From NCBI RefSeq assembly GCF_900090195.1, contig NZ_LT607803.1:1054001-1118000 (forward strand): 64,000 nucleotides of DNA, read 5' to 3'. Source of the stretch: Variovorax sp. HW608. Lineage in GTDB: Bacteria > Pseudomonadota > Gammaproteobacteria > Burkholderiales > Burkholderiaceae_C. The notes under the pieces were generated by a model. The model was not told the origin of the DNA and made no database searches. It saw only the letters and a list, made by a program, of their open reading frames with translations. Each line of letters opens with the position of its first letter. Within the stretch, counting starts at the first letter, position 1. Positions 54,871 through 63,735 of this stretch are shown piece by piece. The translations under genes and the position numbers were made by a program.

Positions 54871-56610
54871 ATGTACATCGAGACCGTCCCCAACCGCAAC
54901 TCCCCGCCCGCCGTGCTGCTGCGCGAGGGCTATCGCGAAGGCGGCAAGATCGTCAAGCGCACCCTGGCCAACCTGTCGCACTGGGATGCGCAACTGGTCG
55001 AGCACTTTCGCCTCCTGCTCAAGGGCGGCGTGGCCGTCGAGTCGCTCGACGCGGTCATGACCATCGAGCGCAGCTTGCCCCACGGCCATGTGGCCGCCGT
55101 GCTCGGCGCGGCGCGCGCCTGTGGGGCCGAGAAGTGGTTTGCCAGCGCGCCCGAGCAGTTGCGATCGGTGCTGCTGGCCATGCTGTGCGCACGCGTGCTG
55201 GGACCCGCTTCCAAGCTCGCCACGCATCGCATGCTGCACGACGACACCGCCACCAGCTCGCTGGGCCGCGTGCTGGGCGTGGGTCAATGCCAGGCCGATG
55301 ACCTGTACCGCGCCCTGGACTGGCTGCACGAGGCGCAGCCCACCCTGGAGCGGGCCTTGGCGCGCAAGCACCTGGTGGGCAGCACGCTGGTGCTGTACGA
55401 CCTCACCTCGACCTGGCTGACGGGACACTGCTGCGAGCTGGCCGCCCGGGGCCATTCACGCGACGGCAAGCGTGACGATCCGCAGATCGTCTTCGGGCTG
55501 GTGTGCACGAGCGAAGGCTGCCCGATCGCGGTGGAGGTGTTCAAGGGCAACACGGCTGACCCGGCCACGGTGGCCTCACAGGTGGCCAAGCTCAAGGAGC
55601 GCTTCGGCATCCAGCGCCTGGCCTGGGTGGGCGATCGCGGCATGCTCACCAGCGCACGCATCGAGCAGGTGCTCAAGCCCCAGGACATGGACTGGGTCAG
55701 CAGCCTGCGCGCGCCGCAGATCGCGCTGCTGGCCGCCGAGCAGGGCCCCTTCCAGCCATCCCTGTTCGACCAGCGCAACCTCATCGAGCTCACGAGCGAG
55801 CACTTCCCCGGCGAGCGGCTGATCGTGTGTCGCAACCCCGCACTGGCCGAGGAGCGTGCGCGCAAGCGCGGCGAGTTGCTTGCCGCCACCGAGGCCGATC
55901 TCGGCAAGATTGCCGCGGCCACGCAACGGGCGCGCAACCCGTTGCGCGGCGAACAGGCCATCGCCCTGCGCGTGGGGCGCGTCATCGAGCGCTTCCACAT
56001 GGCCAAGCACTTGGAGCTGACCATCACCGACACCGCGCTGAGGTGGACGCGCAAGACCGACGCCATTGCCGCCGAGGCCGCGCTGGACGGCCTGTACGTG
56101 ATCCGCACGAGCTTGGCCGCCACACAACTCGATGGCCCCGCCGCAGTCGCCGCCTACAAGAGCCTGGCCCATGTCGAGCGGGCCTTCCGCTGCATGAAGA
56201 CCATCGACCTGCATGTGCGCCCGGTCTTTCACTACAACACCGAGCGCGTGCGCGCCCACGTCTTGCTATGCATGCTGGCCTACTACGTGGAGTGGCACAT
56301 GCGCGAGTGCCTCAAGCCCATGCTATTCGATGACGAGTTCATCGAGCAGGCCCAGGCCGCTCGCGCCTCACCCGTGAACAAGGCGCTGCGCAGCGAACAC
56401 GCCAAGGCCAAGGACGCCACCAAGCGAGGCGACGACGGCTCGCCCCTGCACAGCTTTCGAACGCTGCTGCAGGACCTGGCCACCGTGGCCTACAACATCA
56501 CCTCCACCAGCCTCAACCCCAACGCCAAGATCGTCATCACCACGCGCCCCACGCCAGTCCAGGCCAAGGCCTTCAAGCTGCTCGGCGTGAACCCCGTCTG
56601 TTCCCAGTAG
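54871..56610 (+). CDS. IS1634-family transposase
   Basis: The protein is 579 aa. It starts MYIETVPNRNSPPAVLLREG, the standard IS1634 N-terminus. The DDE catalytic region is seen in STLVLYDLTSTWL (first Asp), RLAWVGDRGMLTS (second Asp) and the C-terminal HVERAFRCMKTIDLHVRPVF with the YxxR-like Glu region (Glu in VERAFR). The C-terminal third is basic. It catalyses cut-and-paste movement of the element. The gene is intact, so the element may be mobile. Confidence 0.95.
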   Translation: MYIETVPNRNSPPAVLLREGYREGGKIVKRTLANLSHWDAQLVEHFRLLLKGGVAVESLDAVMTIERSLPHGHVAAVLGAARACGAEKWFASAPEQLRSVLLAMLCARVLGPASKLATHRMLHDDTATSSLGRVLGVGQCQADDLYRALDWLHEAQPTLERALARKHLVGSTLVLYDLTSTWLTGHCCELAARGHSRDGKRDDPQIVFGLVCTSEGCPIAVEVFKGNTADPATVASQVAKLKERFGIQRLAWVGDRGMLTSARIEQVLKPQDMDWVSSLRAPQIALLAAEQGPFQPSLFDQRNLIELTSEHFPGERLIVCRNPALAEERARKRGELLAATEADLGKIAAATQRARNPLRGEQAIALRVGRVIERFHMAKHLELTITDTALRWTRKTDAIAAEAALDGLYVIRTSLAATQLDGPAAVAAYKSLAHVERAFRCMKTIDLHVRPVFHYNTERVRAHVLLCMLAYYVEWHMRECLKPMLFDDEFIEQAQAARASPVNKALRSEHAKAKDATKRGDDGSPLHSFRTLLQDLATVAYNITSTSLNPNAKIVITTRPTPVQAKAFKLLGVNPVCSQ

Positions 56611-56678
56611 CACACCCACACATTTCAAGAATGTCTCGATGAATCATGGACTTGCGTGCGGCTGTCTTCAAAGCTCGG

Positions 56679-56684
56679 ATTAGA
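56679..56684. repeat. Target site duplication, right
   Basis: ATTAGA directly after the right inverted repeat; identical to 54730-54735. Confidence 0.9.
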
Positions 56685-56776
56685 CAACGGCGCCGTGAAG
56701 AGCCACCATCTCTTCCGAGCGCGCCATGCGACGCAGCGCGCCAGTCACAACCCATGAAAGAAAACGAGGCCCAGAC

Positions 56777-57661
56777 ATGCCCATTAGCTGCCAAATCATT
56801 GCAGCCCGTCGATCACTGGGCCGCGCGGTCATCGCGGCCTGCGTCACGCTGGCGCTCGCCGCATGCACGGCCCCGGGGCGACATGCGCCCGAAGCGGCCG
56901 TGCTGTCGCCGGATCGCATTGCCGAGATCGTCGCGAGCCCGGACCGCAGCGATGCCGACCGCGTGAACGACGCGCGGCGCAAGCCGCATGAGATGTTGAT
57001 GTTCATCGGCGTGCGTCCAGGCATGACGGCCCTCGACCTGAGCGCTGCCGGCGGCTACACCACCGAGTTGATCGCACGCGCCGTCGGCCCGACCGGCCGC
57101 GTTTACGGACAAAGCCCACCGCGTCCACCGGAAAGCCGGCCGACGCAGCCCGAAGGCGCCGCGCCGCCGATGGCCATGCTCGCGGGTGCTCCGACCCGCG
57201 CCGGCGGTGGACCGCGGCCGTCGCCCGTCGCGCTGGCGGAGCGCGCAAAGAATCCGAACGCGGGGAACATCGTCGCCGTCGTGCGCCCCTTCGCGGATCC
57301 TGCGCCGCCAGGATGCGCATCGAACTGCTTCGACCTCGTCACGCTGATGTTCAACTACCACGACTTCGGCCACCTGGGGATCGACCGCGCCGCGGTGAAC
57401 CGTGCGGTGTTCGCTGCACTGAAGCCGGGCGGCATGTATGTGATCGCGGACCATTCGGGGCGGCCCGGCACGGGCATCTCCGAATCAGGAACACTTCACC
57501 GAATCGAGGAAGCGTTCCTGCGCGCGGAAGTCGAGCAGGCTGGATTCAAGCTCGCCTCCGAAGGCTACTTCCTGCGCAATCCGTCTGACCCGCGCGACCG
57601 CAACACGCCGGAGCCGCCGCAACCCAAGGATGAGTTCGTACTCAAGTTCGTCAAGCCCTGA
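56777..57661 (+). CDS. Secreted lipoprotein with a class I SAM-methyltransferase-like domain
   Basis: The protein is 294 aa. The N-terminus has a lipobox VTLALAACT with the lipidated Cys at residue 30, so the protein should be anchored in the periplasm. The rest resembles a SAM-dependent methyltransferase: VRPGMTALDLSAAGGYTTELIARAVG (motif I region), FDLVTLMFNYHDFGHL and ALKPGGMYVIADHSGRPGTG. SAM is not known to be available in the periplasm, so the protein may have lost catalysis. A long Pro- and Gly-rich insertion (about 107-150) interrupts the fold. The start has an ACGAGG RBS. Confidence 0.8.
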   Translation: MPISCQIIAARRSLGRAVIAACVTLALAACTAPGRHAPEAAVLSPDRIAEIVASPDRSDADRVNDARRKPHEMLMFIGVRPGMTALDLSAAGGYTTELIARAVGPTGRVYGQSPPRPPESRPTQPEGAAPPMAMLAGAPTRAGGGPRPSPVALAERAKNPNAGNIVAVVRPFADPAPPGCASNCFDLVTLMFNYHDFGHLGIDRAAVNRAVFAALKPGGMYVIADHSGRPGTGISESGTLHRIEEAFLRAEVEQAGFKLASEGYFLRNPSDPRDRNTPEPPQPKDEFVLKFVKP

Positions 57662-58043
57662 CGTTGCAGCGGTCGCTCCCTTTGGGGTAGCCAGGCTGAA
57701 GCTCCGTGATCTCGGACTCAATCCAGGATGCGCTCGATGCACCTATTTGCTGGGCTCGCGGACAGCGTTGCGAGGGACTGGTGGTACTGGCCCGCGACGA
57801 TGGAAGTTGGAGAGGTGGTCTTCGAAGATGGGCGACTCGCAGGCTGGAAGCCGACACACAACGCCAACCCTGGAGGGCGTGTTCTTTGATAGAGAGATCG
57901 AGACGCTTGCGGACCTTGAATCGAAACCCTAATTCGGCAGCCGCAGGTGGACAGTGTGCCGCTTCACGACTCGTGACAGGAGCCGGTTCACGGTCATGAC
58001 CGACACCGGTGTGCCGGCGGTGCGATCGGCCGCTACGTCGTTG
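57662..58043. other. Intergenic region with unrecognised open frames
   Basis: Several short frames are present (for example a plus frame at 57706-57999), none with recognised motifs or good RBS. It may hold remnants, since neighbours include a truncated dehydratase. Nothing certain was found. Confidence 0.35.
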
Positions 58044-58436
58044 TCAGGACGGCAGCCAAGCGTCCGTGGCTTCGTTGAAGTCGTACTTGTCCCCGGCCTG
58101 AACCAGTAGGTACCGGCAAAGGGCGGTCGACCCAGCACGCAGGCGATGGACGATGCCGGGTTTGATCACGCAGTGTTCACCAGCTTGAAGCGACTGCTCG
58201 CGACAAGTTCCGCTTTCCGTGTCCGCCGCCTCAAAAACGACTACACCTTCAAGGCAGAAACACCAATCAGTGATCTTCGAGTGAGAGTGCCACTTGATCC
58301 TCTGGCCGGCTTCGACTACGAACTCGCGTGCTTGAACCTTCGGTCCACTGGTCAGCAGCCGAACCGAACTCACCTCGTGCTTCGGGGACGTGTATGCACC
58401 GCCTAGTTGAGAGTCGCGAGTCTCGGGAGTGCTCAT
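58044..58436 (-). CDS. Small cupin-domain protein
   Basis: The protein is 130 aa, starting MSTPETRDSQLGGAYTSPKH. A single cupin barrel is suggested by the motifs IKWHSHSKITDWCFCLEGVVVFE and REQSLQAGEHCVIKPGIVHRL, containing metal ligand candidates His-x-His, Glu (LEG) and His. The protein has no signal peptide. Cupins of this size often bind Fe or Mn, or act as isomerases or sensors. The function cannot be predicted further. Confidence 0.75.
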   Translation of the reverse strand: MSTPETRDSQLGGAYTSPKHEVSSVRLLTSGPKVQAREFVVEAGQRIKWHSHSKITDWCFCLEGVVVFEAADTESGTCREQSLQAGEHCVIKPGIVHRLRAGSTALCRYLLVQAGDKYDFNEATDAWLPS

Positions 58437-58622
58437 TTTTAGTGTCTCGAGTAGTAGAGATCGTGATGGCGCCTCGGCTCCATTCGCAACGGCCTGGCGA
58501 GTGCACCGGGTGCGATCATCATGCAATGATTGCGGATCACCAGCCGCGGCGCAACACCATCCCTGGGACACCTTGGCGCTACACCCCGATCGCGCCCGTC
58601 TTGGTGAGGGTGCCTGGTCGCC

Positions 58623-58892
58623 TTGGCCGGCCACTCAATGGGCGCGCCTGCGAGCAACGCTGACCATGCGATGGCCGACGCCGGACTTCGCGACAGCGGG
58701 AACATCCGAACAAAGCTACTGCTGCAGCCCAGCGGCTCGTTCAAGACCCGTGGCATTGGCCATGCCTGTGAGATGTACAAAGCCCGTGGTGCACGGCGCT
58801 TCGTTTCATCATCTGGCGGAAACGCCGGCTACGCGGTCGCCTACGCGGGCCGCATGCTCGGCACGCCGGCGACCGTGGTGTGTCGGCAATGA
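58623..58892 (+). pseudogene. Truncated serine/threonine dehydratase-like fragment
   Basis: The frame carries LLLQPSGSFKTRGIGHACEM followed by SSSGGNAGYAVAYAGRMLGT and PATVVC. These are the PLP-lysine motif (SGSFKTRG) and phosphate-binding loop (SSGGNAG) of fold-type II serine/threonine dehydratases. The gene then stops after about 90 residues where 300 or more would be expected, at VVCRQ. It is therefore a 5' fragment with the C-terminal domains deleted. The first 25 residues upstream of the motif do not match the family and may be spurious. Confidence 0.8.
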
Positions 58893-58902
58893 GCGGCAAC
58901 GC

Positions 58903-60009
58903 TCAATGCCCGGGCACGCCAGGCACGAAGAAGAACGCCAGACCAAAAATCAGATACACGGCGAGCAGCAGCACGCCGCGCAGCCAGTCGGAGCGGCCAT
59001 CGCCGGCGACCTGTCCAGTAATGAGAACCGACAGCAACACCGTCGCCACCAGACCGCTGGGAAACACCAGATCCATCGGCCCCGGTCCCACCCACAGGCT
59101 CGCGAGCACCAGCACGGGAGCGACGAACAGCGCGACCTGCACGCTCGAACCGATGGCAATGGCGAGCGACAGGTCCATTCGGTTTTTCATCGCCGCGGTG
59201 ATGGCGCTGGCGTGCTCGGCGGCGTTGCCGAGAATGGCCACGACGAAAACGCCGACGAAGACACGGCTCAAGCCGAATTCGTGCGCGGTCGGCTCGATCG
59301 CGCCGACGAGTATTTCGCTGACCCAGGCGATGGCGGCCGTAGCCGCCGCCAGGATGAGCAGCGATTTCTGCACCGACCACGGCGGCGGGGTGTCGCCCGC
59401 GGCTACATGCGCGACCGAGCCGACGAACAGCGCCTTGTGCGTAATCAACGAGAACACCAGGAACAGCCCGTAGACCGCGAGCAGCACCACGGCGATGGAC
59501 ACGCTCAACAGCACCACGTTGTGCGCCAAGCCGGCGGACAGCCCCGGCATCCCTTGCGTGATGCCCCTGCCCACCGCGGCGCTGTAGGCGGCGGGCAGCA
59601 CCAGCGCGATGGCGGACAGCGTCAGCAGCGTGGCCTGCGAGCGCGTGCCTGCGGCGTTGTAGGTCTGCTCCGAATGGCCCAGGCCGCCGGCAAACATGGC
59701 CGCGCCCAGCACCAGCAGGATGTTGCCGATGATCGAGCCGGCAATGGAGGCCTTGACGACATCGTGCAGGCCCGCCCGCAGTGCGGCAAATGCGATGATC
59801 AGTTCGGCCGCGTTGCCAAACGTGGCGTTGAGCAGGCCGCCGATGCCCTCACCAATTCGCTCCGCCAGATGTTCGGTAGCGCGGCTCATCCAGCCGGCCA
59901 GCGGGAGGATGGCGAAGGAGGCCGTCAGAAACACGAACAAGTGCTGATGCGGATAGAAATGCTCCATGGCGATGGAGATGGGAACGAAGATCATGAGCCA
60001 GTTGAACAT
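58903..60009 (-). CDS. Calcium/proton exchanger (CAX/ChaA family)
   Basis: The protein is 368 aa with about 11 membrane helices. The two alpha repeats are clear: [16 protein letters not shown] in the first half and [20 protein letters not shown] in the second, each with the metal-binding Glu. A strong AGGAG RBS precedes the ATG at 60009. It exports Ca2+ or other divalent cations in exchange for protons. The reading frame is open further upstream, but the RBS and helix pattern fix the start. It ends 10 bp from the end of the truncated dehydratase on the other strand. Confidence 0.9.
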   Translation of the reverse strand: MFNWLMIFVPISIAMEHFYPHQHLFVFLTASFAILPLAGWMSRATEHLAERIGEGIGGLLNATFGNAAELIIAFAALRAGLHDVVKASIAGSIIGNILLVLGAAMFAGGLGHSEQTYNAAGTRSQATLLTLSAIALVLPAAYSAAVGRGITQGMPGLSAGLAHNVVLLSVSIAVVLLAVYGLFLVFSLITHKALFVGSVAHVAAGDTPPPWSVQKSLLILAAATAAIAWVSEILVGAIEPTAHEFGLSRVFVGVFVVAILGNAAEHASAITAAMKNRMDLSLAIAIGSSVQVALFVAPVLVLASLWVGPGPMDLVFPSGLVATVLLSVLITGQVAGDGRSDWLRGVLLLAVYLIFGLAFFFVPGVPGH

Positions 60010-60017
60010 GCCGCACT

Positions 60018-60240
60018 CCTGTCTCTTGGGTTCCAACGCAGCGTGGGTCGGGGCGAGTTCGTCGTAGTCAAATTTGCGCACGTCGGCGGCCACGAAGTGA
60101 GCCGCCCGTCGAGGCGCAATTTCGGCCAGCCGGCTGTCGGCGGCGAGCGCCACCCGCGCGATGCGCCGGTGATGGTCGCGCAAGAATCGCAGATGCTTGA
60201 ACAGGCCGGCTGCGCGCGCAGACCCGCGCAGCACAGAATG
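60018..60240 (-). pseudogene. Possible C-terminal fragment of a SpoIIAA-like (STAS) protein
   Basis: In frame with and directly upstream of the CAX gene, the minus strand encodes LFKHLRFLRDHHRRIARVAL, then ...AEIAPRRAAHFVAADVRKFDYDEL. The spacing of H-x-FRDHHRRI-RVALAAD and AEVRxFDxDEL recalls the C-terminal half of SpoIIAA-like proteins (pattern KxxxHHxDFERIAVVGD...EVRYFDxxE). It has no proper start and no stop before the CAX gene. Likely a degraded gene; identification is tentative. Confidence 0.35.
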
Positions 60241-60404
60241 TGGCCGAACTGAGTCGCGGGTTGCTGCGAAAGCGGTCTTTGGGAGGCACGGCATCAGAAG
60301 ACCGAAGTGCACTCGGTTCCGGACGTCCAATCCGGAATGCCCGACATCAAACGCATCCATCAAGGGCGGCGCTTGGCGCGCCACCTACGATCGCGCCTCT
60401 TGCC

Positions 60405-60965
60405 CTAGTTCAGATCCTTGTCCTTCCAGACCTTCGAACCTCCAAGGGCGACTCCCGCCTGAAGTCCTGCCTTCGTCAGCACATAGGCCTCGCCGCCCGT
60501 GAAAGCGACGGCGCCTGCCTTGACGTTCGCTTCATCCTTGCCGGTGCCTGCGCCCGCGCCAGCCCCCGCAGAGGCATCCCATCCCTTGTCGATGAAGTCG
60601 GCGAGCGACTTGGCGTCCTTGAAGATGAAGAGATAGCGTGTATCGGATGCCCCGACCTGCAGGCCTGCGCTTGCCTGCGCAATGTTCATATAGGTGTCCT
60701 TCTTGGACTTGCTGTCGTGCGCCACGCCCTTTCCGCCAGCCCCGCCAAGGCCGAAGCTCAAGCCGTAGGTAGTGAACACAGCGTAGCCGGGGGCCTTGTG
60801 CACCGCGTCCTTGATCTTGGCGTCGGCCTTGTAGAAGTCCTGGAGCGCCTGCGTGGCCTTTGCCTTGATCTCGGTCCGCTCCGCGGCCTTGTCCTTCGCG
60901 TACGCGCCGCTGGCCAGCAACGAGGTAAGCGCTGCAGCGATGATGAAAATCTTGCGACGTTCCAC
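60405..60965 (-). CDS. SYLF (Ysc84-type) lipid-binding domain protein, exported
   Basis: The protein is 186 aa, starting at GTG with AAGGAG six bases upstream. The signal peptide ERRKIFIIAAALTSLLASGAYAKD is cleaved near AYA. The SYLF domain includes APGYAVFTTYGLSFGLGGAGGKGVA, KKDTYMNIAQASAGLQVGAS and DTRYLFIFKDAKSLADFIDKG. A Gly-Ala loop (GAGAGAGTG) interrupts it. Bacterial members are periplasmic or outer-membrane-associated and can bind phosphoinositide-like lipids. The longer frame to 61238 is not used, since the signal peptide fits the GTG start. Confidence 0.85.
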   Translation of the reverse strand: MERRKIFIIAAALTSLLASGAYAKDKAAERTEIKAKATQALQDFYKADAKIKDAVHKAPGYAVFTTYGLSFGLGGAGGKGVAHDSKSKKDTYMNIAQASAGLQVGASDTRYLFIFKDAKSLADFIDKGWDASAGAGAGAGTGKDEANVKAGAVAFTGGEAYVLTKAGLQAGVALGGSKVWKDKDLN

Positions 60966-61234
60966 AGCATTCTCCTTTTTTGGTGTCTTGAGGACCAGGT
61001 GCGAGGGCGTCCGCTTTGTTTGCGCATCGGCACCACCCATTAGGCTCCCGAATGTTGTCACGATCCGGTGATCTTTGCTATCCACCTGCATGTTCGACTG
61101 GACCTGAGCGCGGGCTTCGCCGATCGCGTTGCACCGATCGTCCACTTGGGCCCGTGCGCAAACGCGGTGCTCCTGTCGTGGTCGCTTATTGCGGCGGCGA
61201 CTAACACTGGCAACAAACAAAAGACTTGGCTGCC

Positions 61235-62803
61235 TCATCGGCCGTTTCCACCAGGTGCGCCCCCAACGCCACCCGCTCCGCCACCAGGTCCACCGCCACC
61301 CGCTCCGCCGCCAGATCCGGCGCCGGCTCCGCCACCACCGGCGCCACCAGCCCCGCCTGCACCGGACCCACCTGCACCGGACCCGCCTCCAGCAGCCCCG
61401 CCTGCACCGGACCCGCCTCCAGCAGCCCCGCCTGCACCGGACCCGCCTGCACCGGACCCACCTGCACCGGACCCACCTGCACCGGACCCACCTGCACCGG
61501 CCCCACCTGCACCGGCCCCACCTGCACCGGCCCCGCCTCCACCGGCCCCACCTCCGCCGGCCCCACCTCCGCCGGCCCCACCTCCGCCGGCCCCGCCACC
61601 TCCGGCCCCGCCACCTCCGGCCCCGCCACCTCCGGCCCCGCCACCTCCGGCCCCGCCACCTCCGGCCCCACCACCTCCGCCAGATCCGCCGCCGCCCGGA
61701 TCAGCTGGGCTGTTCGCCACTACGAGACCCCCTGACGTGGTTGTACCGTTGGACACGGCTATCCCACCGGCGGATTGACCGGTCGGTGCGACGGTGCCAT
61801 GAGAACTCGGCGTTTGCGTGCCCAGCACAGGAGGGCTCACGCAAATGGCTTCGCCAAAGGGGTTGTACGGATCGCAGCGTGCCCCGTTGCTGGCAGCCGC
61901 TGCCGCGCCCCGTTCCGTCGGTGCAGTCTGCTTCGCTGCCGTCGCGGTCGTGCCGACAGCGGACTGCTCCGGCTGTATGGCCGGCCGGATCAATGCGACG
62001 CCTGGCATGGCCGACGCTTGACGACCTCGGCTGGTTGTGCCCGACGCGGCCGAGGCCAGATTCCTGTCGTGGGGCATAGCGCTTGCGCGACGCTCCCGCA
62101 CTGACGCCAGTGCTTGTGCTGTGCGAGCACCGGAAACCTGCGCGTCGGAACTCTTTGGCTCGGCCGTTCCTTCGGTATCTGAAGGACCATGCGTGTCGGA
62201 CGGGTGTTCCTCGAATGCCGCCGCTTGCGGCTGAGCCAGTGCAGACGCATCGGCCTGCGTTGCAAGCGCGGCCTCTTGCTGCGATGGTGTCGGCGCGACA
62301 TTCTGATCGGTGGTCGCAACGCCTGCAGCCGGCGCTGACGTCAGCAGCGAGCTCTCTGCCGGTGCCGAAAGCGGAGCCTGCAGAGGCCGGATCTGTAGTA
62401 CCTCGCGCGGCGCAGCCAAGCTCCTGTTGGCCTTGTGGTGCCAGTACCAGCCCACGAACGTCGCGTTCAGCAGGACAACGCCGATCAGGAGCAGTACGAC
62501 GCTCACATCGAGTCCGGCAGGAAGAGCCAGTCGCGCAGTCAACTTCCCCCTTCTGGTTGTGTGCGGTGCGACGAAATACTCGCTCGTCGTCACCGCCCGC
62601 ACTCGCACAGGTGGGATCACGTGCGCAGGCAGTTCGACTTCGGGTATCGGCGTTCTTGCAGCTTTTGGCGCCTTTCCCTCGAGCAGGCGCCCATCCGAGG
62701 AGATGGCTGGGTTTCGAATGCCGCTGAAGCGCGCTGCGCACCCTCGGCAGTACTTGGCCCCGTCCCGGTTTGCGGTGTGGCACGTCTCGCAGATTTTCGT
62801 CAT
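61235..62803 (-). CDS. Zinc-ribbon membrane protein with glycine-rich repeat tail
   Basis: The protein is 522 aa. The N-terminus is a zinc ribbon with Cys5, Cys8, Cys19 and Cys22 (ICETCHT...AKYCRGC). A single membrane helix lies at about 99-120 (SVVLLLIGVVLLNATFVGWY). The middle is low complexity, rich in Ala, Gln and Ser, with one Cys-containing patch (NGARCDPYNPFGEAICVSPP). The last 150 residues are repeats of GGGGAGGGG or GGSGAGGSG. The plus strand gives a Pro-rich frame over the same repeat, which is a shadow. It may be a cytoplasm-to-periplasm linker or surface filament; function unknown. Confidence 0.8.
   Translation of the reverse strand: MTKICETCHTANRDGAKYCRGCAARFSGIRNPAISSDGRLLEGKAPKAARTPIPEVELPAHVIPPVRVRAVTTSEYFVAPHTTRRGKLTARLALPAGLDVSVVLLLIGVVLLNATFVGWYWHHKANRSLAAPREVLQIRPLQAPLSAPAESSLLTSAPAAGVATTDQNVAPTPSQQEAALATQADASALAQPQAAAFEEHPSDTHGPSDTEGTAEPKSSDAQVSGARTAQALASVRERRASAMPHDRNLASAASGTTSRGRQASAMPGVALIRPAIQPEQSAVGTTATAAKQTAPTERGAAAAASNGARCDPYNPFGEAICVSPPVLGTQTPSSHGTVAPTGQSAGGIAVSNGTTTSGGLVVANSPADPGGGGSGGGGGAGGGGAGGGGAGGGGAGGGGAGGGGAGGGGAGGGGAGGGGAGGGGAGAGGAGAGGAGAGGSGAGGSGAGGSGAGGSGAGGAAGGGSGAGGAAGGGSGAGGSGAGGAGGAGGGGAGAGSGGGAGGGGPGGGAGGVGGAPGGNGR
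61245..61690. repeat. GC-rich tandem repeat coding for glycine runs
   Basis: The sequence repeats near-identical units such as CACCTGCACCGGACC, CACCTCCGCCGGCCC and CACCTCCGGCCCCGC, grading from one variant to the next. On the minus strand it encodes GG-A/S-G blocks. Gradual unit change suggests expansion by slippage, so length may vary between strains. Confidence 0.85.
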
Positions 62804-63368
62804 GGCAATGAGCGTGGCAGCGAGCGGGTGGAGTACCAGGAATGAGTCAGCGGTCTGATCGGACCGCTTTCCTGGATGTAGTCAGCGAGAGCTATGTGGT
62901 CGGCCGGCCCCTTTGCTGACGACATCCAACCGGCGGGATGCGCTACATCAAAACCACTCGGCGAGGGCGCCGATCAAAACCCAGGTTCGCGCGGTGAAGC
63001 TCTTCGAGATCGGTGGAGACAAGTACGTCGGTCACTTTGATTCCCCTTGTTCATATGCTTGTACGAGGCGTGCAGCTCGGTGAGGCGCTGTACGAACGGG
63101 GTGCGCAGGCCGCTCCTTCTTCCAGTTATCTCCAAGACCGGCTGCTGAACCGGCGGAGTGTCGCTACGTGCAGGGGCGTAGTGCCGCTCAACCAGGCTGC
63201 GTGACCATATGTGAACAACGAAGAGAAATAAATTGAGCGTTCGACTTATTTACCAATCTGAGCGTCAGTGATACTTTTGGCCTATTTTGCTTGGGACATG
63301 GTGCGAAGTCGTTGTCGGCCCAGTACCAGCGCTTGAAAATAGTCTCGGGGTTTCGGAGGAGGGTCATC
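62804..63368. other. Intergenic region between the zinc-ribbon protein and a small lipoprotein
   Basis: No gene recognised. One open frame (63013-63204, plus) has no known motif and poor RBS. An AT-richer stretch near 63210-63280 (aataaattgagcg and tattttgc) could hold the promoter of the lipoprotein gene. Confidence 0.4.
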
Positions 63369-63662
63369 ATGAAAGTCCTCGCATTGCTCTGTTTGACAGC
63401 GCTCGCAGGGTGCGCCCCCGTGAGCCCACAAAAGGCCGCGCCTCAAGACGCTGCGATACAGAACGCGATCCAGAGTGGCCAGCAGTCCTACCAGCAAAAG
63501 GCAAACACCTATCAAGCCCGGCCTGCGCTCGTCCCCAGCGGGGGCGGCACTTACGCACCCACTGGAAATACTCAGAAGAAGCAGATGATGGTCTGTCGCT
63601 ATGGTGGCGCGTCCCAATACCTGATCATTCCAGCGGACCAAGTCTGCCCTAGCCGTCCATAG
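63369..63662 (+). CDS. Small predicted lipoprotein
   Basis: The protein is 97 aa. The RBS GGAGGAGGG is excellent. A lipobox LAGC (Cys15) ends a short signal peptide (MKVLALLCLTALAGC). The mature part is polar, with QNAIQSGQQSYQQKANTY repeats, ends with a Cys, and has no hydrophobic core. It should be anchored in the inner or outer membrane. No family is recognised. It is followed by a DHFR-like gene in the same direction. Confidence 0.8.
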   Translation: MKVLALLCLTALAGCAPVSPQKAAPQDAAIQNAIQSGQQSYQQKANTYQARPALVPSGGGTYAPTGNTQKKQMMVCRYGGASQYLIIPADQVCPSRP

Positions 63663-63735
63663 AGGCGGGAATTCCGAAGCGGACGATTGAGCCCCGCCAC
63701 TTCCAATCCAACCTCGATCGTGGCACGCTCATCGA

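Larger units (their letters stand above)
54736..56678 (+). mobile_element. Complete IS1634-family insertion sequence
   Basis: The left end CCGAGCTTTGAAGAC (54736-54750) is the exact inverted complement of the right end GTCTTCAAAGCTCGG (56664-56678). Both sides are flanked by the same six bases ATTAGA (54730-54735 and 56679-56684), a direct target duplication of the size expected for IS1634 elements. Length is 1943 bp. It encodes one DDE transposase on the plus strand. Intact ends, duplication and open frame suggest a recent or functional insertion. It lies between the synthetase gene and the secreted methyltransferase gene. Confidence 0.93.

Noticed and set aside
61245..61690. Possible CRISPR array in the repetitive region
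   Set aside because: The units are short, contiguous and coding, with no unique spacers of regular length.
61068..61778. Pro-rich plus-strand protein of 236 aa
   Set aside because: It is the complementary reading of the glycine-rich tail of the minus-strand membrane protein, whose zinc ribbon and helix show which strand codes.
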